Translations under genes and position numbers: made by a program
Part shown: positions 46,526 through 56,342 of the stretch, piece by piece
Numbering within the stretch: the first letter of the stretch is position 1
Layout of the letters: each line of letters begins with the position of its first letter
The notes under the pieces: model-generated
Told to the model about the DNA's origin: nothing
Database searches by the model: none
What the model saw: the letters and a program-made list of their open reading frames with translations, nothing else
Source: CBDBFG01 sp965204765
GTDB lineage: Bacteria; Pseudomonadota; Alphaproteobacteria; Caedimonadales; UBA9215
Reading direction: 5' to 3'
Length of the DNA stretch: 64,000 nt
Assembly (NCBI GenBank): GCA_965204765.1
Contig: CBDBFG010000004.1
Location: 124,001-188,000 of the forward strand

Positions 46526-47625
46526 TGCTTACCCATCTTCTTCCTAGTAACAGGATAAATTATACCTTTTGTTGTCACTCGTGCTATCGAATGAGACCTG
46601 TTCACAGTACTATCACTTTGTAAAAAGAAGTTACCATAAACTCCATAAAATTTTACATCACTTATCAGCTCTGTTGTACTAATTGCTTCCACAGGGAATA
46701 AGTGCATTATTGAAAACAACATATTAACCAAATCATATGCCACACCAGCTATTTTTGCTGGTTTATTATTATATAGACTGTAATACTTTTGAGCAAAATT
46801 TTTATATTGTTTCGATTTTGGTGTAGAAATGTAAGCACCATTAATACTAATAATTTGATAAGATTTATCATCGTCCCATTGTTCTGTACCTAAAAACGTA
46901 GTGTTTGTTGTATCTATCTCATGTTGATGCAAACTAGAGATCACTCTTGCTAAGGATTTTCCCCCCTCTGGCACAAAAACACAATCTAAGGATTGTGATG
47001 ACAGAGGAGCAACCTGATCTGCAAGATTTGTTACTTGTCTGTTATAAGTTAACTTTGTAAATGTTAATTTATGATTGTTGCGTGCATAATTATCCAAAAC
47101 ACTACAGACGATTTGACCGTAATTATTATCTGGTACGATTGATAATATTGAATTTACCTCTTTATTTGTTGCGAAATCTAGAATGTTAGCTACTCCTCTG
47201 GCGGGATCAATACCAAAAATAAACACATTCTTATCTTTTTTTGTTGAATCGTTTGATAAGGATAAAATAATTATATTATGCCTTTTAGCATACGCTTTTA
47301 TTGGCGCAATATATTTAGAAAAAACTGGACCAACTATAGCGTCAACTTCCTTAAAATTTATATTACTTAATTCTTGCGACAATTGATTGGTATCATAAAA
47401 AGAAAACGTTATATTTTGGGAATTATTATAAAAAACGGCCATTTCAATCACATTCTGTATCGAACGGCCAATTTTTTTATATGGTCCAGACATGGGTATA
47501 AATACGGCAATATTCCTGGCCTTTTGTTTATGTATTACCTGAATATCATTAGACTGTTTACCTTTGTCACATGATTGTAATAAAATAGAAAATAATACTA
47601 ATATTGCTATACGAAGGTAAAACAT
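46522..47625 (-). CDS. LppC-family lipoprotein (penicillin-binding protein activator LpoA type)
   Basis: The 367-residue protein begins with a lipoprotein signal (lipobox LLQSC) and a periplasmic-binding-like fold: ARNIAVFIPMSGPYKKIGRS and AIVGPVFSKYIAPI are characteristic of the LppC family. In gammaproteobacteria LpoA activates PBP1a in peptidoglycan synthesis; the role here is inferred. It is divergent from rsmI, a pairing also seen in E. coli, and the two start codons are separated by only 2 bases. rpe follows with a 4-base overlap. Confidence 0.85.
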   Translation of the reverse strand: MFYLRIAILVLFSILLQSCDKGKQSNDIQVIHKQKARNIAVFIPMSGPYKKIGRSIQNVIEMAVFYNNSQNITFSFYDTNQLSQELSNINFKEVDAIVGPVFSKYIAPIKAYAKRHNIIILSLSNDSTKKDKNVFIFGIDPARGVANILDFATNKEVNSILSIVPDNNYGQIVCSVLDNYARNNHKLTFTKLTYNRQVTNLADQVAPLSSQSLDCVFVPEGGKSLARVISSLHQHEIDTTNTTFLGTEQWDDDKSYQIISINGAYISTPKSKQYKNFAQKYYSLYNNKPAKIAGVAYDLVNMLFSIMHLFPVEAISTTELISDVKFYGVYGNFFLQSDSTVNRSHSIARVTTKGIIYPVTRKKMGKQ

Positions 47626-47627
47626 CT

Positions 47628-48518
47628 ATGACCTATAAAATTAAACTTTCTTACCCTACCTATGATAACTCTAAAACCTATCAATCCAAGTGTAAATACC
47701 CACAAGGTTTTTACATTGTTGCTACTCCCATAGGCAACCTAGAAGATATCACCCTAAGAGCTTTAACAACTCTTAATAATGCCGATTTCATAGTTTGCGA
47801 AGATACCAGGGTAACAAAAAAACTGTTAACTTTCTACTGTATTAATAAACCGTTAATAGTATACAACGATAACAAAAATCAACATGATAGAGATAATATT
47901 ATCAATTTGTTGCAACAAGGTAAAACACTAGCTTATGTATCTGATGCAGGAATGCCTCTTATTTCTGATCCAGGATATAAACTAATCCAAGATATAATCA
48001 AAGCCAAAATTTACTTTACATGCATACCAGGAGCATCAGCTTGCTTAACTGCGTTAGTTTTGTCTGATCTACCCAGTGATAAATTTATTTTTATGGGGTT
48101 TATACCAAGAAAGAAAAATTTGATACATAATGCTATCGAATATATACCTCATAATTGTACTGCTATTTTTTATGAATCTGCTCGAAGGGTTTGTAAAACT
48201 TTAGAAATTTTGTCAGACTTTAAAAGTATACAAAAAGTTTGCATTGCAAGAGAATTAACCAAAAATTTCGAACAAGTATTGTATGGCTCACCAAAAGAAT
48301 TACTACATCAATTAGAGCAAATATCCCTTAAAGGGGAAATTGTATTGTTATTGCATAAAGTATTGCAATACACAGATGAAGACATCACAGCAATATTAAC
48401 AAAAGAGCTACAGGAATGTACAACAAAGGTTGCTATACAAAATGTTACCAATATGACCTCTCTTCCTCGTTCCAAGATCTACCAAAAAGCTATCGAGATA
48501 AAGAAAAGTAATGATTAA
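47628..48518 (+). CDS. rsmI: 16S rRNA 2'-O-methyltransferase RsmI
   Basis: RsmI methylates the 2'-hydroxyl of C1402 in 16S rRNA. The roughly 296-residue protein begins MTYKIKLSYPTYDN and reaches the conserved GFYIVATPIGNLEDITLRAL. CEDTRVTKKLL, YVSDAGMPLISDPGYKL and the C-terminal ARELTKNFEQVLYG motif follow. The start at 47628 is preferred to an upstream in-frame ATG because GAAGG precedes it and because the longer form would run into lppC. yraN overlaps its 3' end by 8 bases. Confidence 0.93.
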   Translation: MTYKIKLSYPTYDNSKTYQSKCKYPQGFYIVATPIGNLEDITLRALTTLNNADFIVCEDTRVTKKLLTFYCINKPLIVYNDNKNQHDRDNIINLLQQGKTLAYVSDAGMPLISDPGYKLIQDIIKAKIYFTCIPGASACLTALVLSDLPSDKFIFMGFIPRKKNLIHNAIEYIPHNCTAIFYESARRVCKTLEILSDFKSIQKVCIARELTKNFEQVLYGSPKELLHQLEQISLKGEIVLLLHKVLQYTDEDITAILTKELQECTTKVAIQNVTNMTSLPRSKIYQKAIEIKKSND

Positions 48519-48864
48519 TTATAAAAAATGGAATTATCTAAAAGGGCATGTCGCAGAACTATATGCTATGCTAGTCTTATTAATAAAAGGCTACAGAATA
48601 CTGCGCAAAAGATTCAAGAACCCGCTGGGAGAAATTGATCTTATCGCACGTAAAGGTAAATATATAATATTTTGCGAAATAAAATTACGAAAACAATATA
48701 CCACTGGCATGCACTCCTTAAGCAACAAACAAAGGTCAAGGATAATAAATGGTGCAAGATTATTTATTACACAACACTCAAAATATAAAAACATGTACTG
48801 CAGATTTGATTATATGGTCGTGTCTGGCCTAAGAATACATCATATAAAAAATGCTTGGCATTAA
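48511..48864 (+). CDS. yraN: YraN/UPF0102 nuclease-fold protein
   Basis: The 117-residue protein has the UPF0102 motif of a PD-(D/E)XK-like fold: GHVAELYAMLVLLIKGYRIL, then NPLGEIDLIARKGKYIIFCEIK. The family is linked to DNA handling or competence but has no settled function. It directly follows rsmI with an 8-base overlap, the common order. Confidence 0.88.
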   Translation: MINYKKWNYLKGHVAELYAMLVLLIKGYRILRKRFKNPLGEIDLIARKGKYIIFCEIKLRKQYTTGMHSLSNKQRSRIINGARLFITQHSKYKNMYCRFDYMVVSGLRIHHIKNAWH

Positions 48865-49162
48865 ATAAACAGTTACTTTTATTGCCCCCAGTAATTTACA
48901 ATGTGTCGCGAGAATACTTTTGCGCGCAATCAACGACTACAAATATCGCATTTACGACAAAGATCTTGCTCATTAGACTACAAGCAAACATCATTCTATA
49001 TACAAATACTTCCGTCAACAAAGTAAAAATTCTAATATACTTTAGAAATAATTTGCTTTTTTGTACAAATACCTTTATAAGTTTATTGCTTCTTGCTAAG
49101 TACATGTTAAAAAAAAGATATTTAGCTATGTTGATAAACAACCTCTAACCAGAAGGAGTATT

Positions 49163-49585
49163 ATGAAATTATACGAAACAACATTTATAGCACGTCAAGA
49201 TATGGCACCTAGCCAAGTTGACCTCTTAACAGAACAATATTCAAAAATTGTTCTCGATCATGGTGGTTCTGTAGTAAAAACAGAATATTGTGGACTTCGC
49301 CAGCTGGCTTATCCGATAAAAAAGAATTCCAAAGGTCATTATGTACTGCTAAGCCTTAAAGTTAAGCCTGAGGCTATACAAGAGATAGAAAGACAAATGC
49401 GCCTTAACAGTGATATCATACGCTACTTATCAGTAGTTGTAGACAAACACAAAGAAGGACCATCTTCTTTGTTAAAATCATCACGCAACAGCAACATAAG
49501 AGATGTTTCTATTACTTTAAGCAGTGACGAAGAATCTAGTACAAATGAATTTGCTAATAAAACGGAGTCTGTAAATGTCAGATAA
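49163..49585 (+). CDS. rpsF: Ribosomal protein bS6
   Basis: bS6 sits on the 30S platform next to bS18. The 140-residue protein starts MKLYETTFIARQDMAPSQVD and has the core TEYCGLRQLAYPIKKNSKGHYVLL. A short Ser- and acid-rich C-terminal tail follows (SSLLKSSRNSNIR ... NEFANKTESVN). AGAAGGAG lies before the ATG. The 298 bases upstream hold no gene I trust and probably carry the operon promoter. Confidence 0.95.
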   Translation: MKLYETTFIARQDMAPSQVDLLTEQYSKIVLDHGGSVVKTEYCGLRQLAYPIKKNSKGHYVLLSLKVKPEAIQEIERQMRLNSDIIRYLSVVVDKHKEGPSSLLKSSRNSNIRDVSITLSSDEESSTNEFANKTESVNVR

Positions 49586-49820
49586 CCAACGCACACAAAA
49601 AAAACATTTTTTTAAAAGACAGAAAGTTTGTCCTTTTTCACAACCTGGATCAAATAAAATAGATTACAAAGATATCAAAACTTTGCGTAAGTTTATTTCT
49701 GAACGAGGCAGAATCTTACCTCGTCGTATTACCTTTGTATCGGCAAAGAATCAACGTGCACTAGCAACAGCTATTAAGCGCGCTAGATATTTATCGCTAT
49801 TGCCATACGTAGTGAAATAG
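49575..49820 (+). CDS. rpsR: Ribosomal protein bS18
   Basis: bS18 binds 16S rRNA with bS6. The 81-residue protein shows KRQKVCPFSQPGSNKIDYKD (a zinc-ribbon-derived beginning) and ILPRRITFVSAKNQRALATA followed by IKRARYLSLLPY. The gene overlaps rpsF by 11 bases, so the two are translated together. Confidence 0.97.
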   Translation: MSDNQRTQKKHFFKRQKVCPFSQPGSNKIDYKDIKTLRKFISERGRILPRRITFVSAKNQRALATAIKRARYLSLLPYVVK

Positions 49821-49841
49821 CTTTTCTACACTTTAAAATAT

Positions 49842-49876
49842 TGCTGTAATTTGGTCTATTAACCTGGGTTACAGCA
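49842..49876. other. Hairpin after rpsR
   Basis: TGCTGTAA (49842-49849) pairs with TTACAGCA (49869-49876), with GGT/ACC extending the stem inside. It lies about 20 bases after the rpsR stop and before the DUF2232 gene, and lacks a T run. It may reduce read-through or protect the 3' end of the rpsF-rpsR message. Confidence 0.4.
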
Positions 49877-49956
49877 GTATAATTAGAGTGAAAGCGCAAA
49901 TCACGGTAAGGTTTAGCTAACAAGCAAATACACATGATATTGCAGGTAATGGTAGT

Positions 49957-50910
49957 ATGAAAAAGAAAATAAATCTTAACCATTATAAAACCTCCAATTC
50001 CATTATTTTGGGAACAGGAAGTGCCTTTCTGTTTTCTTTGTTTTTTTTATTTTTTGGTGACCTAGCAGATTGTATAGGACAGTCTTTGATAATTGTTGTC
50101 TTTGTACTGTGCCACAAAAACAAAAAATCTGTGAATGTTGCCGTTATAGCTAATACCCTTTGTATGTTAGCCCTCATGGGAACAGAAATAAAAAGTTTTA
50201 TTTACTATTTAGTTGCTATTGTCATTCCTGTATATTTACTTACTCAAAAATCTTTACAATACAAAATATCAGATCGTAAAAAATATTGGTATCCTGATCA
50301 ACTGTTAATTGGCAATCTAGGCCAATACTCCTTGCTTTTAACCATTTTAATTTTCATTTATTGGCATGGTGTAAACGATATCGCCACTACATTCAAAATA
50401 TTACAAAGTAATTTAGACACATTGCCACTAGAAATGCATAATCAACGTGTAAAATTAGAAAGGTATACCTCTATACTTCTCCCCTATATCCCTGGAATAA
50501 AGGGAGCATGGTTTATAATAACAATGACAATATCCGTTGCATATACTCAAAAATTAATAAAAAATAATAAGTTACCCGTCAACCGGCCCATCATTTTATT
50601 ATCGCAATTATACTTACCAACTTGGGTATGGAAATATTTTATTGGCATAGCAATAATGGTCATTTCATCAAGTGTTATTAACACTACACTATCTATCTTC
50701 TTTAGTAATCTTATGCTTCCATTGCTAGCTTTATTTGCCCTACAAGGTTTGGCGGTAATTTATGCATTTGCCAAACAGCAAAAAAAAAGATATATACTAT
50801 TTGTGTTTTTATTAATTTTTATGCTAGGCTGGCCTCTGTTAATAGTTATTCTGCTGGGGCTAGTGGAGCCATGGTTGCAATTAAGAAATCGTATTAGAAA
50901 AGATACATAA
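49957..50910 (+). CDS. DUF2232 membrane protein
   Basis: The 317-residue protein has about eight transmembrane helices and lies between rpsR and rplI, the usual place for DUF2232 (YybS-like) proteins in alphaproteobacteria. Function is unknown; substrate-binding components of ECF-like transporters have been proposed for relatives. The family call rests mainly on context and topology. Confidence 0.7.
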   Translation: MKKKINLNHYKTSNSIILGTGSAFLFSLFFLFFGDLADCIGQSLIIVVFVLCHKNKKSVNVAVIANTLCMLALMGTEIKSFIYYLVAIVIPVYLLTQKSLQYKISDRKKYWYPDQLLIGNLGQYSLLLTILIFIYWHGVNDIATTFKILQSNLDTLPLEMHNQRVKLERYTSILLPYIPGIKGAWFIITMTISVAYTQKLIKNNKLPVNRPIILLSQLYLPTWVWKYFIGIAIMVISSSVINTTLSIFFSNLMLPLLALFALQGLAVIYAFAKQQKKRYILFVFLLIFMLGWPLLIVILLGLVEPWLQLRNRIRKDT

Positions 50911-50919
50911 GGAGTAGTA

Positions 50920-51414
50920 ATGCAAATTATTTTATTGCGTAGAATTGAAAAGCTAGGCCAAATGGGAGATATTGTAAATGTTAAGCCGGGCTATGCTCGT
51001 AATTACTTGATCCCACAGGGTTATGCAGATCGAGCTACAAAAGAAAAAATTGCAGAGTTTGCTAATATCAAAAGCCAACTAGAAGCAGAAAACCTCACTA
51101 AAAAAACAGAAGCAGACAAGATTGCTCAAAAACTAGCAGGATTAATCGTAAAATTTATTAGCTCTGCTGGAGAATCAGGCAACCTTTACGGATCGATAAG
51201 ACCTCGTGATATTGCCTTTGCAGTGACAGAAGCAGGGTTCTCAATAGACAAAGAGCAAGTTTTTATCCGAAAGACTATAAAAACAATAGGGATACACAAT
51301 ATTACCATAAAATTGCATCCTGAAGTGTCAACAGATATCTCTGTTAATGTGGCTCGCTCTGATGAAGAAGCAAAACTGCAAATTACAGAACTTGAAACCT
51401 CTGAAACAAAATAA
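50920..51414 (+). CDS. rplI: Ribosomal protein bL9
   Basis: bL9 binds 23S rRNA near the L1 stalk and helps frame maintenance. The 164-residue protein has the N-terminal signature MQIILLRRIEKLGQMGDIVN, then KPGYARNYLIPQGYA, a long connecting helix and the C-terminal domain. GGAG lies before the ATG. It follows DUF2232 by 9 bases. Confidence 0.97.
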   Translation: MQIILLRRIEKLGQMGDIVNVKPGYARNYLIPQGYADRATKEKIAEFANIKSQLEAENLTKKTEADKIAQKLAGLIVKFISSAGESGNLYGSIRPRDIAFAVTEAGFSIDKEQVFIRKTIKTIGIHNITIKLHPEVSTDISVNVARSDEEAKLQITELETSETK

Positions 51415-51497
51415 TCAAACTATAGTCTGATTAAGTAAAGACTCTGGTTATATCTTGTTTTTAGGTGTAGAATGTTGTCCTAAACAACTATAGTTCA

Positions 51498-52397
51498 ATG
51501 TATAATTGGTATATATTTACGGCACTTGTCCTACTTATGTTAATCATTGACCTAAGTATGCCTGTTAATAAAAACAGAACCGCTTTAAGTTATCAAATCA
51601 AGTGGTCTGTTGTTTGGGTATTCATTGCCCTGATATTCAATATCTATATTTGGTATATACATGGCTTTGCAAAAGCTACAGAATTTTTCATTGGCTATTT
51701 AGTAGAAAAATCTCTTAGTTTAGATAACATATTTGTTTTTCTAGTTATATTTCAATCGTTTAATATATCCATACAACACCAAAAAAAAGTATTGTTTTGG
51801 GGTGTAATAGGAGCCGTACTCCTTAGAGGGATATTTGTTTGGTTTGGAATTATTCTTATAGAAACATTTTCGTGGTCTTTTTATGTGTTTGGCCTTTTAC
51901 TTATTTATAACGCTATACATTTTCTTGTTCACCAAGAAAAAAAACCCGATTGGTCAAACAGTAAAATTATACAACTATTGTACAAAACCATTCCCGTTAC
52001 AAAAGATAATAATGGCTCTTTTTTCGTATCAGAAAATGGAAAATTAAAAGCTACACAGCTATTCATCGTATTAGTAATGGTTGAATTATCTGACATAGTT
52101 TTTGCTATAGACTCCATCCCCGCTATCTTTGCTATTACCAAAGATCCATACATCGTATTTACCTCTAACATATTTGCAGTTTTAGGATTAAGATCTTTAT
52201 TTTTTGTACTGTCAAATCTGGTTATAAAATTTAGGTATCTTCGTCAAGGGCTAAGCATAATTCTAATATTTATAGGAATAAAAATGTTATTACATAAACT
52301 AGTAGTTTTTCCTTGGCTCTTATCATTATTTGTTATAGCTTCTTCATTACTATTATCCATCACGTACTCTATAAAAAAAGAAAATTGTAGTAAATAA
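51498..52397 (+). CDS. TerC-family integral membrane protein
   Basis: The 299-residue protein has about eight transmembrane helices and TerC motifs: EFFIGYLVEKSLSLDNIFVF with the conserved acidic residue-rich helix and VMVELSDIVFAIDSIPAIFA. TerC/Alx proteins are linked to manganese export and to metal loading of exported proteins; tellurite resistance is a historical name. putA starts 1 base after its stop, so the two are cotranscribed. Confidence 0.9.
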   Translation: MYNWYIFTALVLLMLIIDLSMPVNKNRTALSYQIKWSVVWVFIALIFNIYIWYIHGFAKATEFFIGYLVEKSLSLDNIFVFLVIFQSFNISIQHQKKVLFWGVIGAVLLRGIFVWFGIILIETFSWSFYVFGLLLIYNAIHFLVHQEKKPDWSNSKIIQLLYKTIPVTKDNNGSFFVSENGKLKATQLFIVLVMVELSDIVFAIDSIPAIFAITKDPYIVFTSNIFAVLGLRSLFFVLSNLVIKFRYLRQGLSIILIFIGIKMLLHKLVVFPWLLSLFVIASSLLLSITYSIKKENCSK

Positions 52398-52398
52398 A

Positions 52399-55300
52399 AT
52401 GAATTTAGATCTTGGAATAAACAAAGATTATCGCACTAATGAACAAGATATTGTAAATAAGCTACTCAAAACTATAGCGTTATCAGAATTACAAACAGGC
52501 AACATTAACAAATATGCCGAATTATTGGTGCAAAATTTAAGAAAAGAACATAAAAAATCTTCTCTGACAAATAAAGTAATGACCCAATATGACCTATCTT
52601 CAAGAGAAGGGATTGCCCTTATGGCTCTTGCAGAGTCATTAATACGAGTTCCCGATACTAATACCGCTGTTACCTTGATTAAGGATAAAATATCCGACTT
52701 AGAGTTTGCAAAAAAAAATAAAGGGCTGTGTTTGACTTCTAATATCATAGCATATGCTCTATCCTCTTCGGCAATGTTTATCCGAGACGCAAACACCCCA
52801 GTTGTGGCACAAATAAAAAACATGTTACACAAACTATCGCAACCTGTTATTAAAAACGTTGCCAACGTGCTAGTAAAGAAAGTAGCAGAACAATTTGTGA
52901 TTGGTAAAGATATTAACACTGCCATAAAAAGGGCTTTGCCTCAATGCGCACAAGGTTATTCTTATTCGTTTGATATGCTAGGAGAAGCCGCACTGACAAA
53001 AAATGATGCTCAGATATATCTGGCGTCGTATACCGATGCTATCAGAGCTGTAAGTAAAGAAAGTGTTAAACAAATCCAGCCCAACATAAGTATTAAACTC
53101 TCTGCTTTACACCCACGATATGAATACGCACAATCTGAACGAATAATAAGTGAACTAGGCGATACCCTAAAACAATTATGTCTTACAGCTCAACAGTTAA
53201 ATGTATCTCTTACTATTGATGCGGAAGAAAGCGATAGGTTAGAACTATCCTTAGCTTTGCTTGAACAAATCTTACAAGAACCTAAATTAAAAAATTGGAA
53301 TGGCATTGGTTTAGCGGTACAAGCGTATCAAAAACGAGCTGTTGCAACAATAGATTGGCTGCAACATAAAGCAAAACAATATAATAAAAGGATTAATGTT
53401 CGCTTAGTAAAAGGAGCATATTGGGATACAGAAATAAAAGTTGCGCAAGAATTAGGTTTACCTGACTATCCTGTTTTTACACGGAAATCGTCCACAGATC
53501 TATCATACTTAGCATGTGCAAAAAAATTATTAGACAACCCTAAGGCCTTTTATCCGCAATTTGCTACTCATAATGCACATACGGTTGCCGCTATCATTGA
53601 AATGTCTGATCATCAAGATTTTGAATTTCAATGCTTATTTGGAATGGGACAAAATTTATATAAACAAGTAATTTTAGACCATAAAATCAACGTAAGGATT
53701 TACGCTCCTGTAGGAGTATATCAAGACTTACTACCATATTTGGTAAGGCGATTGCTTGAGAATGGCGCAAATTCATCCTTTGTTAACCTGGTAACGAATT
53801 CGGATATTGATGTAAAACAGCTAATTCAATGTCCGATAAAAACTACTAAAGAGTTGAACATGATACACAATAATAAAATACCTTTACCGAAAAATATACT
53901 AAATGACAGAATAAACTCTACCGGATTTGATTTAACCAATAGCAAAGAAATAAATACTATAACAAAAGCTTTAAAAGCAAAAACATGGCATTCGTACCCT
54001 ATAATAAATGGCAAATCTATACATAGCAAAGAGACTAAAAAAGTTACCAGCCCTATCAATGGCCAAACAATTGGAACGGCAAATATAGCAACTTCTGATA
54101 ATTTACTATCTGCTCTAGAGATAGCATATAACCACCAATCCCAATGGGAAAAAACACCGATAGCAGAAAGAAGTAAGATCGTAGATATAGTGGCTGATAA
54201 TTTTGAAAAAAATTATTACGAGTTAATTAATCTTTGCGTGTATGAAGCAGGGAAAACAATTCCTGATGCTATTGCAGAAGTAAGAGAAGCAATAGATTTC
54301 TGTCGTTATTACGCTAAACAAATAACAGAAGTAACACAAGAGATAACAATGCCTGGACCGACAGGAGAATCTAACACCTTAAGACTACAAAGCAGGGGAG
54401 TGTTCCTATGCATTAGCCCGTGGAATTTCCCTTTCGCTATTTTCACAGGACAAATAATAGCAGCAATAGTAACAGGGAATGCAGTACTAGCAAAACCAGC
54501 GGGACAAACAACATTTATCGCACAGTATATTATTAAATTAATGCATCAATCAGGCATACCTAAAAATATATTACATTTTATTCCTACTGCGGGGAGTACT
54601 GTCGGTAAAACATTATTACCAGATCATCGTATAAGCGGCATCTGTTTTACTGGCTCAACAGAGACAGCACAAACCATTAGCCAAACTATAGCCAATAGAG
54701 GGGGAGAAATAATCCCATTTATAGCAGAAACTGGCGGACAAAACGTGATGTTAGTTGATTCTACAGCACTGCCTGAACAAGTAGTGCAGGATGTCATAGA
54801 ATCTGCTTTTAAAAGTGCAGGACAACGGTGTTCTGCTTTACGGATCTTGTTAATCCAAGACAACATTGCTGATAAGGTTATAGATATGCTTAAAGGAGCA
54901 ATGCAAGAGCTAAAGATTGGCAACCCAGAAAAATTATCCACCGATATTGGACCCGTAATTGATAAAAATGCACAAGATGATTTATATAAACATATAGCAT
55001 TCTTGCAAAAAAACGCTACGCTCATACACCAATGCAGCCTGGATAAGGATTTAATAGGGAACTATATCCCTGCATGTGCTTACGAAATAAACGATCTTAA
55101 TTTATTAACAAAAGAAAATTTTGGACCAATTCTACATGTCATGCGTTTTAAAGAATCTGCACTAGATAAAACCATCGATGACATCAATAAATTGCGATTT
55201 GGTTTAACTTTCGGGTTACACACTAGAATAGAAAGCCGAATGCATGACATAGCAAGCAAAATTAAAGTGGGAAACATCTATATAAACCGTAATATGATAG

Positions 55301-55467
55301 GCGCCATGGTTGGAGTACAGCCTTTTGGTGGACGAGGGTTATCTGGTACAGGTCCCAAAGCAGGAGGTCCGCATTATCTTAAAGCATTTATGACGGAACA
55401 AACTATTACTATCAACACAACTGCTCAGGGAGGAAATGCGACTCTAATGAATATAGAACAAGATTAG
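52399..55467 (+). CDS. putA: Bifunctional proline dehydrogenase / glutamate semialdehyde dehydrogenase PutA
   Basis: PutA oxidises proline to glutamate in two steps. The 1022-residue protein lacks the N-terminal DNA-binding domain seen in some PutA. It has a helical arm, then a proline dehydrogenase barrel (YSFDMLGEAA, DAEESDRLELSL, RLVKGAYWDTEIK, FATHNAHTVA). The aldehyde dehydrogenase domain follows (SPWNFPFAIFTGQI), with catalytic Glu777 (AETGGQN) and Cys811 (AGQRCSALR). The length fits type A PutA without a C-terminal extension. Proline is a common carbon source for intracellular bacteria. It follows terC with no gap. Confidence 0.96.
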   Translation: MNLDLGINKDYRTNEQDIVNKLLKTIALSELQTGNINKYAELLVQNLRKEHKKSSLTNKVMTQYDLSSREGIALMALAESLIRVPDTNTAVTLIKDKISDLEFAKKNKGLCLTSNIIAYALSSSAMFIRDANTPVVAQIKNMLHKLSQPVIKNVANVLVKKVAEQFVIGKDINTAIKRALPQCAQGYSYSFDMLGEAALTKNDAQIYLASYTDAIRAVSKESVKQIQPNISIKLSALHPRYEYAQSERIISELGDTLKQLCLTAQQLNVSLTIDAEESDRLELSLALLEQILQEPKLKNWNGIGLAVQAYQKRAVATIDWLQHKAKQYNKRINVRLVKGAYWDTEIKVAQELGLPDYPVFTRKSSTDLSYLACAKKLLDNPKAFYPQFATHNAHTVAAIIEMSDHQDFEFQCLFGMGQNLYKQVILDHKINVRIYAPVGVYQDLLPYLVRRLLENGANSSFVNLVTNSDIDVKQLIQCPIKTTKELNMIHNNKIPLPKNILNDRINSTGFDLTNSKEINTITKALKAKTWHSYPIINGKSIHSKETKKVTSPINGQTIGTANIATSDNLLSALEIAYNHQSQWEKTPIAERSKIVDIVADNFEKNYYELINLCVYEAGKTIPDAIAEVREAIDFCRYYAKQITEVTQEITMPGPTGESNTLRLQSRGVFLCISPWNFPFAIFTGQIIAAIVTGNAVLAKPAGQTTFIAQYIIKLMHQSGIPKNILHFIPTAGSTVGKTLLPDHRISGICFTGSTETAQTISQTIANRGGEIIPFIAETGGQNVMLVDSTALPEQVVQDVIESAFKSAGQRCSALRILLIQDNIADKVIDMLKGAMQELKIGNPEKLSTDIGPVIDKNAQDDLYKHIAFLQKNATLIHQCSLDKDLIGNYIPACAYEINDLNLLTKENFGPILHVMRFKESALDKTIDDINKLRFGLTFGLHTRIESRMHDIASKIKVGNIYINRNMIGAMVGVQPFGGRGLSGTGPKAGGPHYLKAFMTEQTITINTTAQGGNATLMNIEQD

Positions 55468-55500
55468 TAGATGTAACTTATCCTGCATAAAAATAAACAT

Positions 55501-56015
55501 CCACGGGTTTACACCCGTGGTATTACGTCGTGCTTCGCCCAAGTACAAGCTCTGCTTGCCCTGAATCTTCTTTTCCTTGATTGGCAATGTATTGTTCTAT
55601 GATCTTTTCATTAATTCCTACTGTAGATACAAAATAGCCATCTGACCATATACCATCTGTTCCCCAATAGACTTTTTTAGAAAGGGAAGTCTTTGTTTCA
55701 TATATTTACTGGTGTTTGATTTTAATATTCTTACTACTGATCCAACAGACATTTTTGGTGGAATTACTATCAGTATGTAAATGTGATCAATATCATGATT
55801 GATTTCTAATATCTCAAGTCGCCGACTTCTTTCAATCGTTCCTTCATGTAATTTAATATACCGCCATTAAATATCTTACGGCGGTACTTCGTTGCAAAAA
55901 CTATATGATATTCACATTGATATACGCAATGTGATTGCTTCCGTATTCTCATACCTCGACTGTACAAGAAAAAGAAGATTCAGGGAAGACTTCAGCCCTG
56001 GGATCACGCCCAGGG
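55501..56015. mobile_element. Remnant IS200/IS605-type element
   Basis: A frameshifted tnpA is flanked by hairpins like the subterminal palindromes of IS200/IS605. They are CCACGGG/CCCGTGG at 55501-55520 and CCCTGGG/CCCAGGG at 55996-56015. No tnpB or other cargo is present. Such elements move as single strands without target duplication, so exact ends cannot be set from one copy. Confidence 0.75.
55523..55952 (-). pseudogene. IS200/IS605 transposase TnpA, frameshifted
   Basis: The frame opens at 55952 with SHCVYQCEYHIVFATKYRRK, the TnpA (HUH Y1 transposase) start, and soon hits a stop. It then continues in a second frame (LEILEINHDIDHIYILIVIPP, where the second His of HUH is Tyr) and in a third. 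The third holds the YWGTDGIWSDGYFVST region and, in EQYIANQ, the likely catalytic Tyr. It ends at 55523. Two frameshifts plus loss of a catalytic His mean no activity. Confidence 0.85.
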
Positions 56016-56120
56016 TTTTGTGTCTACACTATAAAAATATTATGTTATTAATTCTTTATATTAGCATGTGTAAATTTTGGATTTGCTATACCAATGCAAT
56101 CTACTTGGTTACTATAAGGT

Positions 56121-56342
56121 TTAAACCGACAGCTTATTAATTTCTTTCTCTATTTGCTCTATTAATCTGTTTAATTGTTGGATCGATAAACCTGCTATAT
56201 CAAAATTTTCTTTATGTTTTAGTTCTTTGATAAGTAATTCTTTGGCCTTTAATGCAACTGAAAGTTTCCCTTGCTTAAATGCGTTATCATAAATCTTATT
56301 TAAATCTTGTATCAACTCTGCTTTTCTGTCTTGCATGCTCAT
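56121..56342 (-). CDS. Small helical protein of unknown function
   Basis: The roughly 73-residue protein is predicted mostly alpha-helical and charged (MQDRKAELIQDLNKIY at the start, a C-terminal IEQIEKEINKLSV with coiled-coil character). The pattern of a short helix pair followed by ALKAKELLIKEL recalls the helical N terminus of small terminase-like proteins, but the match is weak. An ATG at 56360 would add 6 residues. Function unknown. Confidence 0.5.
   Translation of the reverse strand: MSMQDRKAELIQDLNKIYDNAFKQGKLSVALKAKELLIKELKHKENFDIAGLSIQQLNRLIEQIEKEINKLSV

Noticed and set aside
48855..49148. Open frame of 97 codons between yraN and rpsF on the plus strand
   Set aside because: No ribosome site, overlaps the yraN end, low-complexity Leu/Asn/Ile-rich product with no family pattern; more likely the rpsF operon leader.
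55501..55520. CCACGGG hairpin read as a terminator for putA
   Set aside because: No T run, and it is better explained as an end of the IS200/IS605 remnant.
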